A stretch of 64,000 nucleotides of DNA from Neisseria perflava (GTDB lineage Bacteria; Pseudomonadota; Gammaproteobacteria; Burkholderiales; Neisseriaceae), in assembly GCF_002863305.2 (NCBI RefSeq), contig NZ_CP136962.1, forward strand, positions 1,240,001-1,304,000. The letters are read 5' to 3'. The position numbers were made by a program, and so were the translations under genes. This document shows positions 9,466 to 17,752 of the stretch, piece by piece. Under the pieces are notes generated by a model, which was not told the DNA's origin, searched no databases, and was given only the letters and a program-made list of their open reading frames with translations. The number at the start of each line of letters is the position of its first letter. The stretch's first letter is position 1.

Positions 9466-10296
9466 CTATTTCAATGCCGTTTTCCAATCCAATCCGCCCA
9501 ACGACGGTACCTGTATCACTTCATTGGTATCCAAATTGACCGCTGTCAGCTCTCCGCCCCACAACGCACCGGTGTCCAAAGCGATGACCTGATCGGTATT
9601 AACGTAGCCCAATGACGACCAATGCCCAAACACGGTAATATAATCCAAATTTTGTCTATCGGGCGCTTTAAACCAAGGGCGCAGGTAAAGCGGCATTTTT
9701 TTCAAAGTGGATTTATATTCGTAATCCAATTCGCCTTTGTACGTCAGCGCACGCATACGGGTAAAGACGTTGATAATCATGCGTAGACGCTCATAGCCTG
9801 TCAAATCGTCTGTCCACTCGGTCGGCTTGTTGCCGTACATTTTGCCAAAAAATTTCCTGTACTTTTTACCTTGCAATTCATCCTCAGCTTCACGGGCAAG
9901 GATTTCGGCTTTATCAACCGACCATTGCGGCAAAATACCGGCATGCACCATCACATGTCTGTCGCCGCGTACCAAAAGCGGTTGATGACGCAGCCAATCA
10001 AGCATGGCATGACTATCGGGATGGGTCAAAATCGGCTCAACCGTATCGCTGCGCTTGAGCGTTCCTTCACCGCAACCGACTGCCAAAAGATGTAAATCAT
10101 GATTACCCAAAACCATTTGCACACTGCTGTCATGCTCTTTGGCAAATTTCAGGGTTTCCAAGGACTTCGGGCCGCGATTGACAATATCGCCGACCAGCCA
10201 AAGAGTGTCCGTACCATGATTAAAGCCGATTTTGGCAAGCAACAAAGTCAGCTCATCAAAACAGCCTTGAATGTCTCCGATTGCGTAATGTGCCAT
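9466..10296 (-). CDS. apaH: Symmetrical bis(5'-nucleosyl)-tetraphosphatase ApaH
   Basis: A metallophosphatase of 276 residues that splits Ap4A into two ADP and, in E. coli, also removes Np4 caps from RNA. Phosphoesterase motifs are in order: GDIQG (7-11), GDIVNRGP (36-43, usually GDLVNRGP), GNHD (64-67) and VHAGILPQW. Length agrees with E. coli ApaH (280). It lies behind ridA on the same strand, separated by a DUS hairpin. Confidence 0.96.
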   Translation of the reverse strand: MAHYAIGDIQGCFDELTLLLAKIGFNHGTDTLWLVGDIVNRGPKSLETLKFAKEHDSSVQMVLGNHDLHLLAVGCGEGTLKRSDTVEPILTHPDSHAMLDWLRHQPLLVRGDRHVMVHAGILPQWSVDKAEILAREAEDELQGKKYRKFFGKMYGNKPTEWTDDLTGYERLRMIINVFTRMRALTYKGELDYEYKSTLKKMPLYLRPWFKAPDRQNLDYITVFGHWSSLGYVNTDQVIALDTGALWGGELTAVNLDTNEVIQVPSLGGLDWKTALK

Positions 10297-10320
10297 TATT
10301 ATTGTTTTCCGTTGTTATTA

Positions 10321-10360
10321 TTTTCAGACGGCCTCAAGCCCAGCCAAGGTCGTCTGAAAA
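10321..10360 (-). terminator. DUS-derived hairpin after ridA
   Basis: TTTTCAGACGGCCT faces AGGTCGTCTGAAAA. One arm is an intact DUS; the other carries GGTCGTCTGAA, a one-base change still tolerated in the stem by a G-T pair. Confidence 0.6.
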
Positions 10361-10365
10361 ATCAA

Positions 10366-10755
10366 TTATGCATTTAAAACCAATACTGCTTCCGCTTCAA
10401 CCTGAACGCCTTTAGGCAGGCTGGCTACGCCAACCGCCGCACGCGCAGGGAAAGGTTGTTCGATAAATTCAGCCATCACTTCATTGAATACGGAAAAGTT
10501 GGCCAAATCAGTCAAATAAGCATTGAGTTTGACGATATCGTTCAAAGAACCGCCGGCCGCTTCGGCTACGGCTTGCAGGTTTTTAAATACTTGCACTGCT
10601 TCGGCACGGAAGTCGCCATCGCCGACCACAGTCATCGTAGCCGGATCCAAAGGAATCTGACCGCTCATATAAACCGTATCGCCTGCACGGACTGCTTGGC
10701 TGTATGCACCAATCGCGGCAGGGGCTTTGTCGGTATGGATAATGGTTTTAGACAT
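10366..10755 (-). CDS. ridA: RidA family enamine/imine deaminase
   Basis: A 129-residue YjgF/YER057c/UK114 protein that hydrolyses reactive 2-aminoacrylate and related enamines made by PLP enzymes. Typical segments: [13 protein letters not shown] near the N-terminus, [11 protein letters not shown], and [13 protein letters not shown] with the conserved Arg that binds the substrate carboxylate. The frame is open 28 codons further upstream, but GAGGAG eight bases before this ATG and family length fix the start. Cytoplasmic, trimeric in the family. Confidence 0.95.
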   Translation of the reverse strand: MSKTIIHTDKAPAAIGAYSQAVRAGDTVYMSGQIPLDPATMTVVGDGDFRAEAVQVFKNLQAVAEAAGGSLNDIVKLNAYLTDLANFSVFNEVMAEFIEQPFPARAAVGVASLPKGVQVEAEAVLVLNA

Positions 10756-10925
10756 GATATTCTCCTCAAATAGAAATGTCAGAAACAGGTGGAAGCTTCG
10801 AATTTTACTTTCAACAGAAATACGTTTCAATAAAAGCATTCAATTAATGCGTTTCTCCCATCTTGTTCTTCCCCGATTTTAAACCTACAATCACACACAT
10901 TATTCATTTTAAAGCCGAAATTATT

Positions 10926-11705
10926 ATGTTTTTTGTCTTATCCCCAGCCAAAAACCTCAACGAAAAAGACCCCTCCCCCGTCAGCAGCTTTACCCAGCCC
11001 GACCTTCTACCCGAAGCAGAAATCCTGATGCAGGAGTTGCGTCAGCTTGCCCCCCAACAAATCGCCGAGCTGATGCATGTTTCCGACAAAATCGCCCTGC
11101 TCAATGCCGAACGCAATGTCGCATGGCACACGCCGTTTACGCCTGAAAACGCCAAACAAGCCGTATTTATGTTCAACGGCGACGTCTATGAAGGCATCGC
11201 CGCCGATACGCTCAAACCGGAACAAATCGACTACCTGCAACAACACGTCCGCCTGCTCTCCGGCTTATATGGCGTACTGCGCCCGCTCGACTTGATGCAA
11301 CCCTACCGCTTGGAAATGGGCACGGTCTTTGCCAACTCGCGCGGTAAAAACCTCTACGAATTTTGGGGCGATAAAATTACCGACCTGCTCAACCAAACAC
11401 TGGAGCAGGCCGATAGCGACGTTTTAATCAACCTCGCCTCACAAGAATATTTCAAATCCATCAACACCAAAAAACTCAACGCACGCCTGATTACGCCGAT
11501 TTTTAAAGACGAGAAAAACGGCAAATACAAAATCATCAGCTTCTACGCCAAGCGTGCGCGCGGTTTGATGGTGCGCTACGCGGCAGAACACGGCATTACC
11601 GAGCCTGAAATGCTCAAAAATTTCGACTACGAGGGCTATTCATTCAATGAAGCAGCTTCAAACGAAGCCGAATGGGTATTCATGCGTGAAGAACAATCCA
11701 AATAA
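10926..11705 (+). CDS. yaaA: YaaA family peroxide stress protein
   Basis: A DUF328/UPF0246 protein of 259 residues. It begins with the family signature [11 protein letters not shown] and contains [19 protein letters not shown] and the C-terminal [10 protein letters not shown] motif. In E. coli, YaaA lowers free iron and protects DNA during hydrogen peroxide stress, and structural work suggests a DNA-binding fold. The frame is open 21 codons upstream, but that extension does not match the family. Divergent from ridA, with an AT-rich gap between them. Confidence 0.93.
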   Translation: MFFVLSPAKNLNEKDPSPVSSFTQPDLLPEAEILMQELRQLAPQQIAELMHVSDKIALLNAERNVAWHTPFTPENAKQAVFMFNGDVYEGIAADTLKPEQIDYLQQHVRLLSGLYGVLRPLDLMQPYRLEMGTVFANSRGKNLYEFWGDKITDLLNQTLEQADSDVLINLASQEYFKSINTKKLNARLITPIFKDEKNGKYKIISFYAKRARGLMVRYAAEHGITEPEMLKNFDYEGYSFNEAASNEAEWVFMREEQSK

Positions 11706-11740
11706 AAACAAAATACTAGATATTTTCCTTAAAATACCAC

Positions 11741-11769
11741 TTGGCAAAGGCCGTAAGTTCCATTAGTAT
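11741..11769 (+). promoter_or_regulatory. Promoter of tRNA-Ser(UGA)
   Basis: TTGGCA (11741-11746), a 17-base spacer, and TAGTAT (11764-11769). The predicted start lies about 9 bases before the mature tRNA. Confidence 0.55.
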
Positions 11770-11784
11770 TACGGCTTCAAGAAC

Positions 11785-11875
<91 letters not shown>

Positions 11876-11891
11876 TCCTTGATAAGGATAT

Positions 11892-11920
11892 AAAGACTTG
11901 ATTGATTCAAGTCTTTTTTT
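11892..11920 (+). terminator. Terminator of tRNA-Ser
   Basis: AAAGACTTGA pairs with TCAAGTCTTT and is followed by a T-run; it starts 17 bases past the tRNA CCA end. Confidence 0.88.
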
Positions 11921-11977
11921 ATTTTTGTCCTTTTGAAATTTAAGTTTATGTTGACGGGTCAACATTATCGATAAACA

Positions 11978-12021
11978 AAAGGCCGTCTGAAACTTCCCTA
12001 TCTGGTTTCAGACGGACTTTT
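11978..12021. repeat. Imperfect DUS inverted pair
   Basis: AAAAGGCCGTCTGAAAC faces GTTTCAGACGGACTTTT; the second copy has a C-to-A change in the outer part, so only one arm is a full DUS. It adds a second hairpin between the tRNA-Ser unit and the end of oppDF. Confidence 0.7.
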
Positions 12022-12070
12022 AAACTTTATACCTATCCAAGTACCCCTTCCCTGTTTATAACCAAATACA

Positions 12071-12115
12071 AAAGCAAAGGCCGTCTGAAAACTACTTCAG
12101 ACGGCCTTTGCTTTT
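12071..12115 (-). terminator. DUS terminator at the end of the opp cluster
   Basis: GCAAAGGCCGTCTGAA and its complement with a short loop and T-runs on both sides lie immediately after the oppDF stop. Confidence 0.85.
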
Positions 12116-12116
12116 T

Positions 12117-13721
12117 CTACAAATCAAACGCGGCGTTAATCAAACGTTTGGTGTAGTCGTTTTGCGGATGGTGGAAAATCTGATCCGCGCTGCCGTACTC
12201 AACCATTTCGCCCTGCTTCATCACAATCACATTATCGCTGACGGCGCGCACGACAGACAAATCATGACTGATGAACATATAAGTCAGGCCGTATTTCTTC
12301 TGCAAATCGCGCAAAAGTTCGACCACTTTGGATTGTACGGAGCGGTCAAGTGCAGAAGTCGGCTCATCCAAAAGGATGAATTTCGGGCGCAGGATAACGG
12401 CGCGTGCAATGGCGATACGTTGACGCTGGCCGCCGGAGAATTCATGCGGATAACGGTTGAGCGCGTCAAGCGGCAGGGACACTTCCTTCATGACTTCCAA
12501 AACGCGTTGGATACGTTCTTTTTTGGTCATTTCAGGATGATGAACCGTCAAACCTTCGCCAATAATTTCGCCAACGGTCAAACGTGGGGAAAGCGAACCG
12601 AACGGATCTTGGAACACAATTTGCCGTTGCGATTTCAGACGGCGTGCTTCTTCGGCGGTATAGTTTTTCAGGTCTTTGCCTTCAAAGGAGATATGGCCGG
12701 TATAAGGCAGCATCTGCATGACGGCTTTGCCCAGCGTGGACTTGCCGGAACCGGACTCGCCGACAACGCCCAATGTTTCGCCTTCTTTAATTTTGAAGCT
12801 GATGCCTTTGACGGCGTCAAAAGTTTTGAGCGGCTTGCCGAAAAAGTTTTGCTTCAATACGAAAGAAACATTGACATTATCGGCATCGATTAACACACCG
12901 GCGTTGTTTTCTTCCGGCTCTTTCATGCCTTTTGGAATGGCATTGATGAGTTCGGCGGTATATTCGTGTTTCGGATGGGCAAATACGTCTTTGATTTTGC
13001 CGCGCTCGACAATTTCGCCGTTGCGCATGACGCAGACGGTTTTGGAATAGTGTTCCGCCAAACCCAAATCGTGGGTAATGAAGATAATCGCCATGCCCAT
13101 TTGCTGTTGCAAATCGTGGAGCAAATCGAGAATCTCGGCTTGAATGGTTACATCCAAAGCAGTGGTCGGCTCATCGGCAATCAACAGGTCGGGTTCATTG
13201 ATGAGCGCCATGGCAATCATAATCCGTTGCAGCTGACCGCCGGAAAACTCGTGCGGATATTGTTTCATGCGGCGCTCGGCTTCTTTGATGCCCACACGCT
13301 CCAGCAATGCCAATGCCTTCTGCCCTGCTTCTTTTTTGCTGAGCTTTTTATTGTGTACACGCGCCGCTTCAATCAGTTGCGCACCGATACGCATAAACGG
13401 ATTGAGCGAGGTCATCGGCTCTTGGAAAATCACGCTGATGCGGTTGCCGCGCAAATCACGCAGGGTTTTCTCATCGGCATCCAAGATGGAAATGCCGTCA
13501 AAAGTAATGCGCGAATCTTTACCGTAGCGGGCAAATTTCTCAGGCAACAGGCGCATAACGGACATGGAGGTTACGGACTTGCCCGATCCGGACTCGCCGA
13601 CCAAAGCCAATGTTTCGCCCTCTGCCACTTTAAAGCTGACATTACGCACGGCATGAACGGTTTTCTCATGCAGCTCAAAATCGATGTCCAGATTTTCTAC
13701 AACCAGTAACTGTTTTGTCAT
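12117..13721 (-). CDS. Fused oligopeptide ABC transporter ATPase (OppD-OppF)
   Basis: A 534-residue protein with two complete ABC modules, equal to OppD joined to OppF (similar in design to YejF/GsiA). Module one: Walker A GESGSGKS at 42-49, signature SGGQ at 160-163, Walker B with ADEPTTALD. Module two: Walker A at 321-328, second SGGQ, LLDEPTSALD. It powers peptide import through OppB and OppC at the inner membrane. It starts 24 bases after oppC with SD AAGGAT, so the two are co-transcribed. One coding DUS lies near 12634, read as RLK. Confidence 0.93.
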   Translation of the reverse strand: MTKQLLVVENLDIDFELHEKTVHAVRNVSFKVAEGETLALVGESGSGKSVTSMSVMRLLPEKFARYGKDSRITFDGISILDADEKTLRDLRGNRISVIFQEPMTSLNPFMRIGAQLIEAARVHNKKLSKKEAGQKALALLERVGIKEAERRMKQYPHEFSGGQLQRIMIAMALINEPDLLIADEPTTALDVTIQAEILDLLHDLQQQMGMAIIFITHDLGLAEHYSKTVCVMRNGEIVERGKIKDVFAHPKHEYTAELINAIPKGMKEPEENNAGVLIDADNVNVSFVLKQNFFGKPLKTFDAVKGISFKIKEGETLGVVGESGSGKSTLGKAVMQMLPYTGHISFEGKDLKNYTAEEARRLKSQRQIVFQDPFGSLSPRLTVGEIIGEGLTVHHPEMTKKERIQRVLEVMKEVSLPLDALNRYPHEFSGGQRQRIAIARAVILRPKFILLDEPTSALDRSVQSKVVELLRDLQKKYGLTYMFISHDLSVVRAVSDNVIVMKQGEMVEYGSADQIFHHPQNDYTKRLINAAFDL

Positions 13722-13745
13722 TTTGATTATCCTTTTGGTTGCGGT

Positions 13746-14654
13746 TTAGCGGTCTTTCGGGTCGAGCGCATCGCGCAGGCCGTCGCCGATAAAGTTGAAA
13801 CAGAACAAAGTGGTTACCAAGAAGAAACTCGGCACGAGCAGCTGCCATGGTGCAGCTTCCATCGAAATCGCACCTTCTTGCAACATCGAACCCCAACTGG
13901 TCATCGGCTCTTGCACGCCCAAACCCAAGAAGCTCAAAAAGGATTCGAACATAATCATGCCCGGTACCAGCAAAGAGGCATACACCATCACCACACCCAA
14001 AACATTCGGAATAATGTGGCGCGTTACGATTTTACGTTTTGCCACGCCGCTCACACGCGCCGCTTCGACAAACTCTTTGTGCTTCAGGCTCAAGGTTTGA
14101 CCGCGCACGATACGCGCCACGTCCAGCCAAGACACCAAACCCACGGCGGCAAAAATCAAAAGCAGGTTGCGGCCGAAGAATGTGGTCAGCAGAATCACGA
14201 AAAACATAAACGGAAACGCGTTCAAAATTTCCAAAAAGCGCATCATCAGCGAATCGAGCTTACCGCCGATAAATCCGGCAATCGCGCCATAAAGCGTACC
14301 GATGACAACGGCCACCAATGCGCCGGCCACACCGACCAGCAAGGAAATACGTCCTCCGGTTGCCGCGCGCGACAGCAAATCGCGGCCAAGCAAGTCCGTA
14401 CCCAGATAGTGATGGGTAGAAAAGGACGGCGGAATCTGCATATTGTCCCAGTCGGTGAAGTCGTAGGTGTAACGGACAATCCATGGCGCCACAATCACAA
14501 AAATGCTGATCAGCAACAGGATGATAATGCTGTACACCGCCGCTTTGTTTTGTTTAAAACGCCTCCATGCGTCACTCCACAGGCTTTTGCCGTGTACTTG
14601 GGCGTATTCTGCTGCCTCTGCAAGGGCCTGAGTCTGCTTCTTTTTAAATAACAT
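13746..14654 (-). CDS. oppC: Oligopeptide ABC transporter permease OppC
   Basis: An inner-membrane permease of 302 residues, the same length as E. coli OppC. The cytoplasmic N-terminal tail (1-35) leads to a first membrane segment (about 40-62, IILLLISIFVIVAPWIV), a periplasmic loop with the OppC_N features, then the BPD_transp_1 core with the EAA loop EAARVSGVAKRKI that contacts the ATPase. It pairs with OppB and takes peptides from OppA. Followed closely by oppDF; separated from oppB upstream by a DUS hairpin. Confidence 0.94.
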   Translation of the reverse strand: MLFKKKQTQALAEAAEYAQVHGKSLWSDAWRRFKQNKAAVYSIIILLLISIFVIVAPWIVRYTYDFTDWDNMQIPPSFSTHHYLGTDLLGRDLLSRAATGGRISLLVGVAGALVAVVIGTLYGAIAGFIGGKLDSLMMRFLEILNAFPFMFFVILLTTFFGRNLLLIFAAVGLVSWLDVARIVRGQTLSLKHKEFVEAARVSGVAKRKIVTRHIIPNVLGVVMVYASLLVPGMIMFESFLSFLGLGVQEPMTSWGSMLQEGAISMEAAPWQLLVPSFFLVTTLFCFNFIGDGLRDALDPKDR

Positions 14655-14685
14655 AATGCTCTCTCTCGCTTTTTATTCTTTCTTC

Positions 14686-14712
14686 AGGCCGTCTGAACGT
14701 TTCAGACGGCCT
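14686..14712 (-). terminator. DUS hairpin inside the opp cluster (oppB-oppC gap)
   Basis: AGGCCGTCTGAA and TTCAGACGGCCT with a three-base loop lie in the 72-base gap between oppB and oppC. If it terminates, oppC-oppDF would be made in lower amount than oppB or need their own promoter. Confidence 0.65.
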
Positions 14713-14726
14713 TTGCGCAAATGGGA

Positions 14727-15647
14727 TTAATAACGGATTTTCGGGTCAATAATGGCATACAGAATATCGAGGATGGCGTTGAACAAAATGGTCATGATGC
14801 CCACCAAAATCGTCAAACCCAAAATCATGCCGTAGTCGCGGTTGAGCGCGCCGTTGACAAACAATTGTCCGACGCCGGGAATACCGAACACGTTTTCAAT
14901 CACAATGGAGCCGGTAATGATGCCGACGAATGCCGGACCTAAGAAAGAAACAATCGGCAGCATGGCGGGACGCAGCGCATGGCGCAGGATGATGCGGCTC
15001 ATGGGCAGGCCTTTGGCGCGTGCTGTGCGGATAAAGGGGCTGTTCAATACTTCGATCATCGCGCCGCGCGTAATCCGCGCAATACTGGACACATAACCGA
15101 TGGACAAAGTAACAACGGGCAAAATCAGATTCATCAGTGCGCCATCGTTCCAGCCGCCGGCAGGCAGCCATTGCAGTCTGACGGCAAACACCAGCACCAA
15201 TACCGGCGCCATCACAAAGCTGGGAACGACAATACCGGTCATCGCACCGCTCATCAGCGCATAATCCAGCCAGCTGTTTTGTTTTAAGGCGGCGATAATG
15301 CCGATAAACATGCCGAAGATAGCGGCAATCAAAAAGGCGTAGAAGCCAAGTTCTGCCGATACCGGCAGGGATTGGGCAAGCAACTCATTAACGCTGAAAT
15401 CTTTATATTTGAACGACGGCCCCAAATCCCCCTGTGCCAACTGCTTGAGGTAGTGGAAATATTGGAGGTACATCGGATCATTGAGGTGGTATTTGGCTTC
15501 GATGTTGGCCATGACCGCAGGCGGCAAATTGCGTTCACCTGTGAACGGGCTGCCCGGTGCAAGCCGCATCAGGAAAAAAGATACGGTAATCAACACCAGC
15601 ATGGTCGGGATGGAAGCACATATCCGTTTGATGATGAATTTCAACAT
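14727..15647 (-). CDS. oppB: Oligopeptide ABC transporter permease OppB
   Basis: A 306-residue permease matching E. coli OppB in length. It starts MLKFIIKRICASIPTML with a first membrane segment near 10-30, has the BPD_transp_1 core and the EAA-type loop RTARAKGLPMSRIILRHALRPA. The frame is open 28 codons further upstream, but only the shorter form fits the family; AGGACAG precedes it. Partner of OppC in the inner membrane. Preceded by pepP with a 233-base gap that contains a DUS hairpin. Confidence 0.94.
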   Translation of the reverse strand: MLKFIIKRICASIPTMLVLITVSFFLMRLAPGSPFTGERNLPPAVMANIEAKYHLNDPMYLQYFHYLKQLAQGDLGPSFKYKDFSVNELLAQSLPVSAELGFYAFLIAAIFGMFIGIIAALKQNSWLDYALMSGAMTGIVVPSFVMAPVLVLVFAVRLQWLPAGGWNDGALMNLILPVVTLSIGYVSSIARITRGAMIEVLNSPFIRTARAKGLPMSRIILRHALRPAMLPIVSFLGPAFVGIITGSIVIENVFGIPGVGQLFVNGALNRDYGMILGLTILVGIMTILFNAILDILYAIIDPKIRY

Positions 15648-15833
15648 AATCAGGCTGTCCTGTCTGAACATACCGGACTCGTGAAAACAAAGCTGACCTG
15701 AAGCGGAAATCGGATGAATGGCAGCAGGCATCTTTAACGTCGCCGCGCCGGTTTCTCTCTCTATTCCGACCGGGTTATTGTTTTTATTCGGAGTCGGGTA
15801 AGGTTTTTTTAGTTTTTAGATAATTGTTGTTAT

Positions 15834-15875
15834 AAGGCCGTCTGAAACTTTGTATCCGCCGTTTCAGACGGCCTT
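15834..15875 (-). terminator. DUS terminator after the aminopeptidase gene
   Basis: AAGGCCGTCTGAAAC and its complement with a 12-base loop, just past the aminopeptidase stop and upstream of oppB. Confidence 0.75.
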
Positions 15876-15880
15876 TCACA

Positions 15881-17677
15881 TTAACGCGCCAAAGGTTCGG
15901 TGCGTTCGATCAGCCATGCTTTGGCCGCGCCTTCTGTCAAAGGCTCGAGACGGCGGCGCACTTCAGCGTGATATTGGTTCAGCCATTCGATTTCGCTGCC
16001 GGTCATCAGTTTGGTATCAATCAGGCGCGTATCGATTGGGCAGAGGGTAACGGTTTCAAAATACAGGAATTTGCCGAACTCGGTTTCCTCAGGGTTTTCA
16101 ACCGGACGGTTGATTACCAGGCTTTCGATACGGATACCCCACTTACCCGGACGGTAAAGACCCGGCTCGTTGGAAGTCAGCATGCCTGACTGCATCGCGT
16201 GATGCGGTTGCGGCACGGCGGCAACGGCAATGCTTTGCGGGCCTTCATGCACATTGAGGAAATAGCCCACGCCATGACCGGTACCGTGACCATAATCGCA
16301 TTGTGCCTGCCAGAGCGATTTGCGGCAGATGGCATCAATCATCGGGCCTTTGATGTTTTCAGGGAAAATGGTCTCAGCCAGAGAAATATGCGCCTTCAAC
16401 ACCAAAGTGTAATCGCGTTTCATGGCCGCACTCGGATTGCCGACAGGAACCACGCGCGTGATGTCGGTCGTACCGCCCCAGTATTGGCCGCCGGAGTCAA
16501 TCAGCAGCATACCGTCGCCTTTGATTTTACTGTTGTTTTCTGGTGTCGCACTGTAATGAGGCAAGGCGGCATTGGCATTGTAGCCCGCGATGGTATCGAA
16601 ACTTGGCGAAATAAAGCCGGGACGTTGGCTGCGGTGTTTGTAGAGCATGCCGTCGATATCCAGCTCGCTCAATTCGCCGCCGTCTGCCAAGATTTGTTCA
16701 AACTCGGCAAAGAAGCCGCACAATGCCGCGCCGTCTTCCGCCATGGTATTGCGGATATGGGCGATATCGGCATCAGATTTGACTGATTTGAAGAATGTGC
16801 TTGGGTGGATGGCTTCAATCAAACGAACGTCTTCAGGCAGGCGGCGCAAAGTACCGACAGCAGTTTTGTTCGGATCAATCAGCAATGCGCCCTTAACGCC
16901 TGCCAAATAGTCCGCCGCTTGCGCATAAGGCAAAACTTCAAAACTTGCCGCTTTCAAGGCTTCGGCAGATTCGGCTTTCAGACGGCCTGCATCGGTAAAC
17001 AATACGGCTTTGTCTTGACTGATAAACAGATGGGACAAGAACACAGGGTTGAACGGTACATCATCGCCGCGCAGATTGGTAATCCAAGCGATGTCGTCCA
17101 AAGAAGAAACCAAATGCGCATCTGCGCCCTGCTCTTTCATGGCCGCACGGATACGGGCCAATTTTTCGGCCGCCGTTTCGGAAACATAGTCGGGATGGTG
17201 AACGTAGATTTCCGGAGTCGGCAATGCAGGACGGTCGTCCCACACTTCGTCCAACAAAGTTTCAGGATATTCGAGGCGGATGTTTTTGGCGGCAAGTGCC
17301 TGTTTCAAACCGCGCTCGCCGCTGAGTGCGAACATATCGGCAGGCGCGCCGACGACTGCGCCCTCGGGCAGATTTTGTGCCAACCACTCGGTATAAGGCG
17401 CATCAACGCCCATTTTTTGCAGCTCGATGCCGTTTGGCGCAAGCTGTTGGCCTGCCTGTTCCCAATAGCGGCTGTCCGTCCACACGCCTGCTTTATCGGC
17501 GGTTACCACCAAAGTACCGGCCGAACCGGTAAAGCCGGAAAAATCGCGACGTGCCTGCCAATGCTCGGGCAGGTATTCGGAAAGGTGCGGATCGGCGGAA
17601 GGAATGACAAACGCGTCCACACCATGTTTTTTCATGGCTTCGCGTAAAGCGGACAAACGTTGTTGTACAGATTTCAT
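15881..17677 (-). CDS. Xaa-Pro aminopeptidase (M24B, three-domain type)
   Basis: A 598-residue cytoplasmic peptidase that removes an N-terminal residue before proline. It has two creatinase-like N-terminal domains (about 5-155 and 165-305) and a pita-bread C-terminal domain with the five metal ligands visible: Asp394 and Asp405 (LIDSGG...TTDITR), His468 (GTGHGVG), Glu504 (SNEPG) and Glu518 (GIRIES). This long form resembles eukaryotic-type APP1 more than E. coli PepP (441). It lies between oppA and oppB, so imported Xaa-Pro peptides are a likely substrate. SD AGGAG precedes the start. A coding DUS lies at 16977-16986. Confidence 0.94.
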   Translation of the reverse strand: MKSVQQRLSALREAMKKHGVDAFVIPSADPHLSEYLPEHWQARRDFSGFTGSAGTLVVTADKAGVWTDSRYWEQAGQQLAPNGIELQKMGVDAPYTEWLAQNLPEGAVVGAPADMFALSGERGLKQALAAKNIRLEYPETLLDEVWDDRPALPTPEIYVHHPDYVSETAAEKLARIRAAMKEQGADAHLVSSLDDIAWITNLRGDDVPFNPVFLSHLFISQDKAVLFTDAGRLKAESAEALKAASFEVLPYAQAADYLAGVKGALLIDPNKTAVGTLRRLPEDVRLIEAIHPSTFFKSVKSDADIAHIRNTMAEDGAALCGFFAEFEQILADGGELSELDIDGMLYKHRSQRPGFISPSFDTIAGYNANAALPHYSATPENNSKIKGDGMLLIDSGGQYWGGTTDITRVVPVGNPSAAMKRDYTLVLKAHISLAETIFPENIKGPMIDAICRKSLWQAQCDYGHGTGHGVGYFLNVHEGPQSIAVAAVPQPHHAMQSGMLTSNEPGLYRPGKWGIRIESLVINRPVENPEETEFGKFLYFETVTLCPIDTRLIDTKLMTGSEIEWLNQYHAEVRRRLEPLTEGAAKAWLIERTEPLAR

Positions 17678-17694
17678 GTGTTATGTCTCCTGTT

Positions 17695-17732
17695 GTTTCA
17701 GACGGCCTCTGTCATCAATGCCGTCTGAAAAC
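17695..17732 (-). terminator. DUS hairpin between oppA and the aminopeptidase gene
   Basis: GTTTCAGACGGC faces GCCGTCTGAAAAC; the right copy is one of the rare AT-DUS (ATGCCGTCTGAA) in this window. Confidence 0.65.
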
Positions 17733-17752
17733 TTGTACTGTCTATAATCAAT

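Noticed and set aside
12108..12893. A 261-codon open frame opposite oppDF
   Set aside because: Antisense shadow; starts within the DUS terminator and lacks an SD.
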